NCBI GenBank assembly: GCA_038240605.1
Contig: JBBSDP010000001.1
Coordinates: 186,001 to 250,000, forward strand
Length of the DNA: 64,000 bases
Origin: JBBSDP01 sp038240605
GTDB lineage: Bacteria; Planctomycetota; Phycisphaerae; Tepidisphaerales; Tepidisphaeraceae
Direction: 5' to 3'
In this document: positions 60,496-64,000 of the stretch, one piece after another
How the letters are laid out: every line of letters starts with the position of its first letter
How positions within the stretch are numbered: the first letter of the stretch is position 1
The notes under the pieces: model-generated
What the model was told of the DNA's origin: nothing
Databases searched by the model: none
The model's input: only the letters and a program-made list of their open reading frames with translations
Translations under genes and position numbers: made by a program

Positions 60496-62700
60496 ATGAC
60501 AGTGCCAACGTCAACTCATCGAGCCTCACGCGAAACGTCGGCGTCCCCTCCCGCGCGCCTTCGATGGCTCCGCCGAATTGCCAAGGCACTGCTCCTTACC
60601 CCGCTTCTCCCGTTCTGCATTTTTCGCGCCGCGGTCGCATGGTGGCCTTATCCCGCCGGGATCGAGGTTGTGCAGCCGGCTGATACGCTCGTCCTCGATG
60701 TGAGTGGGCGGCCGCTTGCCGCCTTTGCGGCGCGGGATGAGCAATGGCGCGAGCCGTTGAAGATCGAGCAGGTCAGCCCGCACCTGCTGAAGGCGATCGT
60801 CGCGGTGGAAGATGCTCGCTTCTACCAGCACGGCGGGGTCGATTGGCGCTCCGTCACCGGCGCGGCATGGGAGGACGTGCGCGGATTATCCGTTCGGCGC
60901 GGCGCCAGCACGCTGACGATGCAGGTGCAACGGCTCCGCGATCCGAGGCCGCGCACGTTCTGGAATAAATTCGATCAGGCCATCCGGGCGGAACAGCTCG
61001 AGCAACGCCAATCCAAGCGGGCCATCCTGCTGGAATACGTCAACGGTGCTCCGTTCGGCGGCAACCTCGCTGGAGCCGGGGCGGCGAGCCGTCGTTATTT
61101 CGGCAAGCCGTGCGCAGCGCTCAGTCTCGGCGAAGCCGCTCTGCTGGCCGGCATCCCGCAAGCGCCTGCCCGACTCCGTGCGGATCGGTTCCCGCAGCGG
61201 GCGATGACCCGGCGGAACCACGTCCTGGACCGCATGCTCGCCCTCGGCGCCATCACCAGCCGGCAACACGATGAAGCGGCGGCGGAACCGGTCAACGCCC
61301 TCTGGCGGCCGCTCCCGCAGGACAGGCCAAGCCGCGGCGATGCGCCCGCCGATGGCGGTCTCCCCACTCTGACGCTTCTCGCCACCCACACTGCCCGGGA
61401 CGGCGGGACGCTGCGCACGACACTCGACGCCAACGTTCAACGTACCGCCTGCCGAATCGCATCGGATGCCATGGAACCGCTGCACGGCGATGGCGTCACC
61501 GCAGCCGCGGTCGTCGTCCTCGACACGGCGCATTCGCGATGTGAGGCGCTGGTCAGCCTGACATCGTCGGTCACGGGGCGCGGCGCAGACGCGATTGATC
61601 TCACGCGGAGCGCGCGATCCACCGGCTCGGTGCTGAAGCCGTTCATTTACGCGGCGGCGTTCGACGCCGGCATCTGCACGCCGGCCACGCTCCTGGATGA
61701 TTCGCCGACCGCCTGGCCCGGCTACCTCCCCGCCGATTACGACCGGCGTTTCCGCGGCCCGCTGCCTGCGGCGGAGGCGCTGGCGGAGAGCCGTAACGTG
61801 CCGGCGATGGTGTTGCTGTCGCGCGTCGGAGTGGAGCCGACGGTGGGTTTGCTGGAGACGGCCGGGCTGCAAAAGCTGGGGCGGACGCCCGATCGGTATG
61901 GTTTATCGCTGGCGATCGGCGGCGCTGAAGCGACGCCGCTCGAGATCGCGACCGCCTATGCCGCGCTGGCCCGCGGCGGCCGATGCGCCGAGGCAATCAT
62001 TTTTCTGCCGCCGGCAGGTACGTCCGCGGCGCAAGAACGTCCCGTCCACTTTCTTCCTCCCTCCGCTTGCTGGCAGGTACTGGGGGCGCTGAGCGATCCG
62101 GAGCGAACGTCGCGGGTTTGCCGCGAAGCGGCGCCGACCCGTGCGGCGTGGAAGACGGGGACGAGCAGCGGCCATCGCGATGCGTGGTGTGCCGCGGTCA
62201 CACCGCGCCACACCGTCGTCGTCTGGGTCGGCAATCCGGCTGGGGAAGGATCGCCGGCGCTCGTGGGCGCTGAAGCCGCCGCCCCGATCGCCCTGCGCTT
62301 GATTGCCGCATTGGAGCCGGACGGAAATCTGCCGTGGACACGGGTTGCTCCGCCGCAACCGATCGCGGAAGCGCCGACCGCCGTGCATGCCCTGAGTGCC
62401 GCCGCGCCTGGGGTGACGCTGGTTTCCCCAACCTCCGGGCAGTCATTCATCCTCGACCCGACTCTTCCCTCCGCACGCCAGCGCGTGCTGCTTCACGGCG
62501 TCGCCGGCTCGGACTCGGTGCGGAAGTCCGATGCGCGTTCATTGTGGTGGTTCGTTGATGGCCAGCCCCTGGTGGCAACCCCGAACGATGGCGACCGCAC
62601 CTGGTGGCAACCGACGCCGGGATCCCACGAAATCCGCGTCGTGGATTCCGCGGGGCACAGTGCGTCCGCCACGATTCAGGTCCTCTCGCCCGGCCCTTAA
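60496..62700 (+). CDS. pbpC: Penicillin-binding protein 1C
   Basis: A 734-residue bifunctional peptidoglycan synthase. A cytoplasmic tail and one membrane segment (LLLTPLLPFCIFRAAVAW) lead to the GT51 glycosyltransferase: IVAVEDARFYQHGGVDW, RRGASTLTMQ. The transpeptidase holds SVLK (Ser near residue 378, STGSVLKPFIY), SRN (AESRNVPAMV) and KTGTSSG. The C-terminal BiPBP domain begins TLVSPTSGQSFILDPTL. It comes after the alpha-2-macroglobulin gene, 201 bases downstream. Its TAA overlaps the stop of the converging gene. Confidence 0.96.
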   Translation: MTVPTSTHRASRETSASPPARLRWLRRIAKALLLTPLLPFCIFRAAVAWWPYPAGIEVVQPADTLVLDVSGRPLAAFAARDEQWREPLKIEQVSPHLLKAIVAVEDARFYQHGGVDWRSVTGAAWEDVRGLSVRRGASTLTMQVQRLRDPRPRTFWNKFDQAIRAEQLEQRQSKRAILLEYVNGAPFGGNLAGAGAASRRYFGKPCAALSLGEAALLAGIPQAPARLRADRFPQRAMTRRNHVLDRMLALGAITSRQHDEAAAEPVNALWRPLPQDRPSRGDAPADGGLPTLTLLATHTARDGGTLRTTLDANVQRTACRIASDAMEPLHGDGVTAAAVVVLDTAHSRCEALVSLTSSVTGRGADAIDLTRSARSTGSVLKPFIYAAAFDAGICTPATLLDDSPTAWPGYLPADYDRRFRGPLPAAEALAESRNVPAMVLLSRVGVEPTVGLLETAGLQKLGRTPDRYGLSLAIGGAEATPLEIATAYAALARGGRCAEAIIFLPPAGTSAAQERPVHFLPPSACWQVLGALSDPERTSRVCREAAPTRAAWKTGTSSGHRDAWCAAVTPRHTVVVWVGNPAGEGSPALVGAEAAAPIALRLIAALEPDGNLPWTRVAPPQPIAEAPTAVHALSAAAPGVTLVSPTSGQSFILDPTLPSARQRVLLHGVAGSDSVRKSDARSLWWFVDGQPLVATPNDGDRTWWQPTPGSHEIRVVDSAGHSASATIQVLSPGP

Positions 62701-63989
62701 AGCCCCTGCTCGAATTCCCGGCCGTCCGGCCATTGCGTGATGCCGTCGGCGACCGGGTGCAGGAGCGGGTCGATCAACTCGATCAGGAACTTGTGATTCG
62801 GGTCGTAATCCGAATTGAAGAGGACGGCCCAGGTGAGTCCATCATGACGGCGGACAAGCAGCGAACCGGAGCCGTCAAGAAGGCCCGTGTGCCACGTGTT
62901 CGCCTTTCCGCCGGCGACGGGACGCACCTCCCATCCGCAGGCGTAGTAGGCGGCCTTCGGCTTCCCATCCAGCTCAAACCCGGTGTCGCGCGGACGGCGA
63001 AACATTTCAGCGATCGATTCTTCACTGAGGATCGGACACCGCGCCGGATCGTCGAAGGAACTAGAGAAGCGGACGAGCTCCGCGGCCGAGGCGATCCACC
63101 CGCCGTGCGCATCCATCGCCTCGATGCACCATCCGCCGTAAGCCACCGGGACCTTTCCCCGGCCAACCTCGACGACGCTCTGCACGCGCGCATCACCGCG
63201 TGGATAGTAGCGAACCTCGCCCGCCGCGCGGCCGGCCTCCGGCGTTCGCCCCAGCCGCATGCGGGTGATCTCAAGTGGACGCAGGATGTGGCTGGTCACA
63301 TATTGCTCATACGACTGCTTCGATGTCCGTTCGATCACCCGTCCCAGCACGCAGTAGCCGAAGTTGGAATACGCCTCGCGCGTACCGGGATCAAAGTCGA
63401 GGGGACGGCCCATCATGTAGGCGATGATGTCGTTTGGCATGGCCGGCGGCGCGTGGCCCGCTGCTTTGGCGATCTCGATCGGACGGAACATCGGGTCAAA
63501 CGAGGCATCGCGGTCAAAGCCGGCGGTGTGATGCAGCAACTGGCGAATCGTGATGTGGGCCAGACGCGGGTCCATCCGCGCCCCCTTCTCCTCGAGGATC
63601 GGAGAGAGCCCGAGCATCTCGAACGGGTGATCGTCGAGTCGAAGCTTGCCGTGCTCCTGGAGCTGGACGATCGCGGCAGCCGTGAACGGCTTGGAGATGC
63701 TGGCGATGCGGAAGAGCGCATTGGGCTCGACCGGCTCATGCTTCTCCACGTCCGCATAACCAAAGCCGCGGGCATAGACGATGCGGCCGTTCCGCGCGAT
63801 CGCCAGGGCCGCACCGGGCACCTCGTGCTCCTTCATGAACGCGAGCATGAATCGGTCGAATGCCGCCAGGTGCGGCTCCGCGTCTCCGGAGATGGGGATC
63901 TCGGCAGCGATGAGAGACGTTGCGAGGCCAACGAGCATCAGGCCGGCCGCGCAGCTGGCGAGGCGATTGGAACGGGATGGGCAATCCAT
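62697..63989 (-). CDS. Serine hydrolase of the beta-lactamase/penicillin-binding fold
   Basis: A 430-residue exported protein with a signal peptide (AAGLMLVGLATSLIAAE). The catalytic SxxK is SISK in FRIASISKPFTAAA, the second motif is YSN in EAYSNFGYCVLGRV, and a late HTG-like region reads TWHTGLLDGSGS. These fit class C beta-lactamase-related and D-aminopeptidase/esterase families. True beta-lactamase activity cannot be claimed. Its stop codon shares the palindrome TTAA with the pbpC stop. The start is close to the window edge but complete. Confidence 0.92.
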   Translation of the reverse strand: MDCPSRSNRLASCAAGLMLVGLATSLIAAEIPISGDAEPHLAAFDRFMLAFMKEHEVPGAALAIARNGRIVYARGFGYADVEKHEPVEPNALFRIASISKPFTAAAIVQLQEHGKLRLDDHPFEMLGLSPILEEKGARMDPRLAHITIRQLLHHTAGFDRDASFDPMFRPIEIAKAAGHAPPAMPNDIIAYMMGRPLDFDPGTREAYSNFGYCVLGRVIERTSKQSYEQYVTSHILRPLEITRMRLGRTPEAGRAAGEVRYYPRGDARVQSVVEVGRGKVPVAYGGWCIEAMDAHGGWIASAAELVRFSSSFDDPARCPILSEESIAEMFRRPRDTGFELDGKPKAAYYACGWEVRPVAGGKANTWHTGLLDGSGSLLVRRHDGLTWAVLFNSDYDPNHKFLIELIDPLLHPVADGITQWPDGREFEQGL

Positions 63990-64000
63990 TCCTGCAAAAT

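Noticed and set aside
62697..63989. Annotating the last gene as a resistance beta-lactamase
   Set aside because: The SxxK and YSN motifs are shared by esterases and peptidases of the same fold; nothing here supports antibiotic hydrolysis specifically.

Overview
The window is high-GC, densely coded bacterial DNA. The gene content points to a planctomycete. It has a PVC-type CxxCH membrane dehydrogenase, a ThuA-like protein and two DUF1080 secreted proteins, a DUF1549/DUF1553 cytochrome paired with a DUF1501 protein, a PEP-CTERM protein, two giant proteins with the LExRxLL (LEPR-XLL) N-terminal signature, and several prepilin-type proteins. A Phycisphaerae/Tepidisphaeraceae-like soil lineage is my best inference. 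No rRNA, tRNA, CRISPR array, phage or transposase gene was seen.

Layout. 1-830: a small protein overlapping an AbiEii-like nucleotidyltransferase, then glutamate dehydrogenase (minus). 2.4-7.6 kb: a plus-strand set of secreted proteins (CxxCH dehydrogenase, ThuA, DUF1080) closed by a strong terminator. 7.9-10.5 kb: an MFS transporter (minus) and a SIS isomerase (plus). 10.5-15 kb: a minus-strand run of GT2-GtrA glycosyltransferase, Tat-exported protein, Gfo/Idh/MocA oxidoreductase and methylglyoxal synthase. 15-27.4 kb: a DUF1080 gene, then a long minus-strand run (threonine synthase, DapB, a frameshifted pseudopilin, AraC regulator, PEP-CTERM protein, DUF1549/1553, DUF1501, GT28-like glycosyltransferase). 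27.8-32 kb: M50 protease, NUDIX, HEAT protein and KDPG aldolase (minus). 32-35.4 kb: SDR, pseudopilin, SIS protein and DUF6941 protein (plus). 35.4-37.5 kb: a scrap region of nucleotidyltransferase/HEPN modules and gene fragments. 37.5-44.2 kb: SMC, a FlgI-like lipoprotein with HEAT repeats, and NrdR (minus). 44.4-49.7 kb: two tandem CARDB surface proteins (minus). 50-62.7 kb: phosphomannomutase, sugar-nucleotide epimerase, DUF1570-like peptidase, small secreted protein, alpha-2-macroglobulin and PBP1C (plus). 62.7-64 kb: a beta-lactamase-fold hydrolase (minus).

How genes work together. Threonine synthase and DapB overlap and both draw on aspartate semialdehyde metabolism. The alpha-2-macroglobulin/PBP1C pair is the periplasmic defence-and-repair pair known from yfhM-pbpC. 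MntA-HepT (36860-37500) is a complete HEPN/nucleotidyltransferase toxin-antitoxin module.

Most unusual content. (1) Many intergenic inverted repeats, each built from its own short 'word' (6539-6650, 25005-25128, 31171-31305, 33931-34042), plus a ladder of six adjacent hairpins at 60318-60484 inside the macroglobulin-PBP1C operon. (2) Palindromic repeat families, one of them inserted in frame in the SMC hinge. (3) A wHTH-nucleotidyltransferase gene with two perfect TACGC-N5-GCGTA palindromes 21 bp apart over its promoter and start codon, followed by a decapitated HEPN gene, a duplicated fragment of the nearby SIS gene, and a Uma2 remnant abutting MntA-HepT. (4) An orphan minus-strand terminator with a second hairpin near 51494-51560 that may mark an ncRNA.
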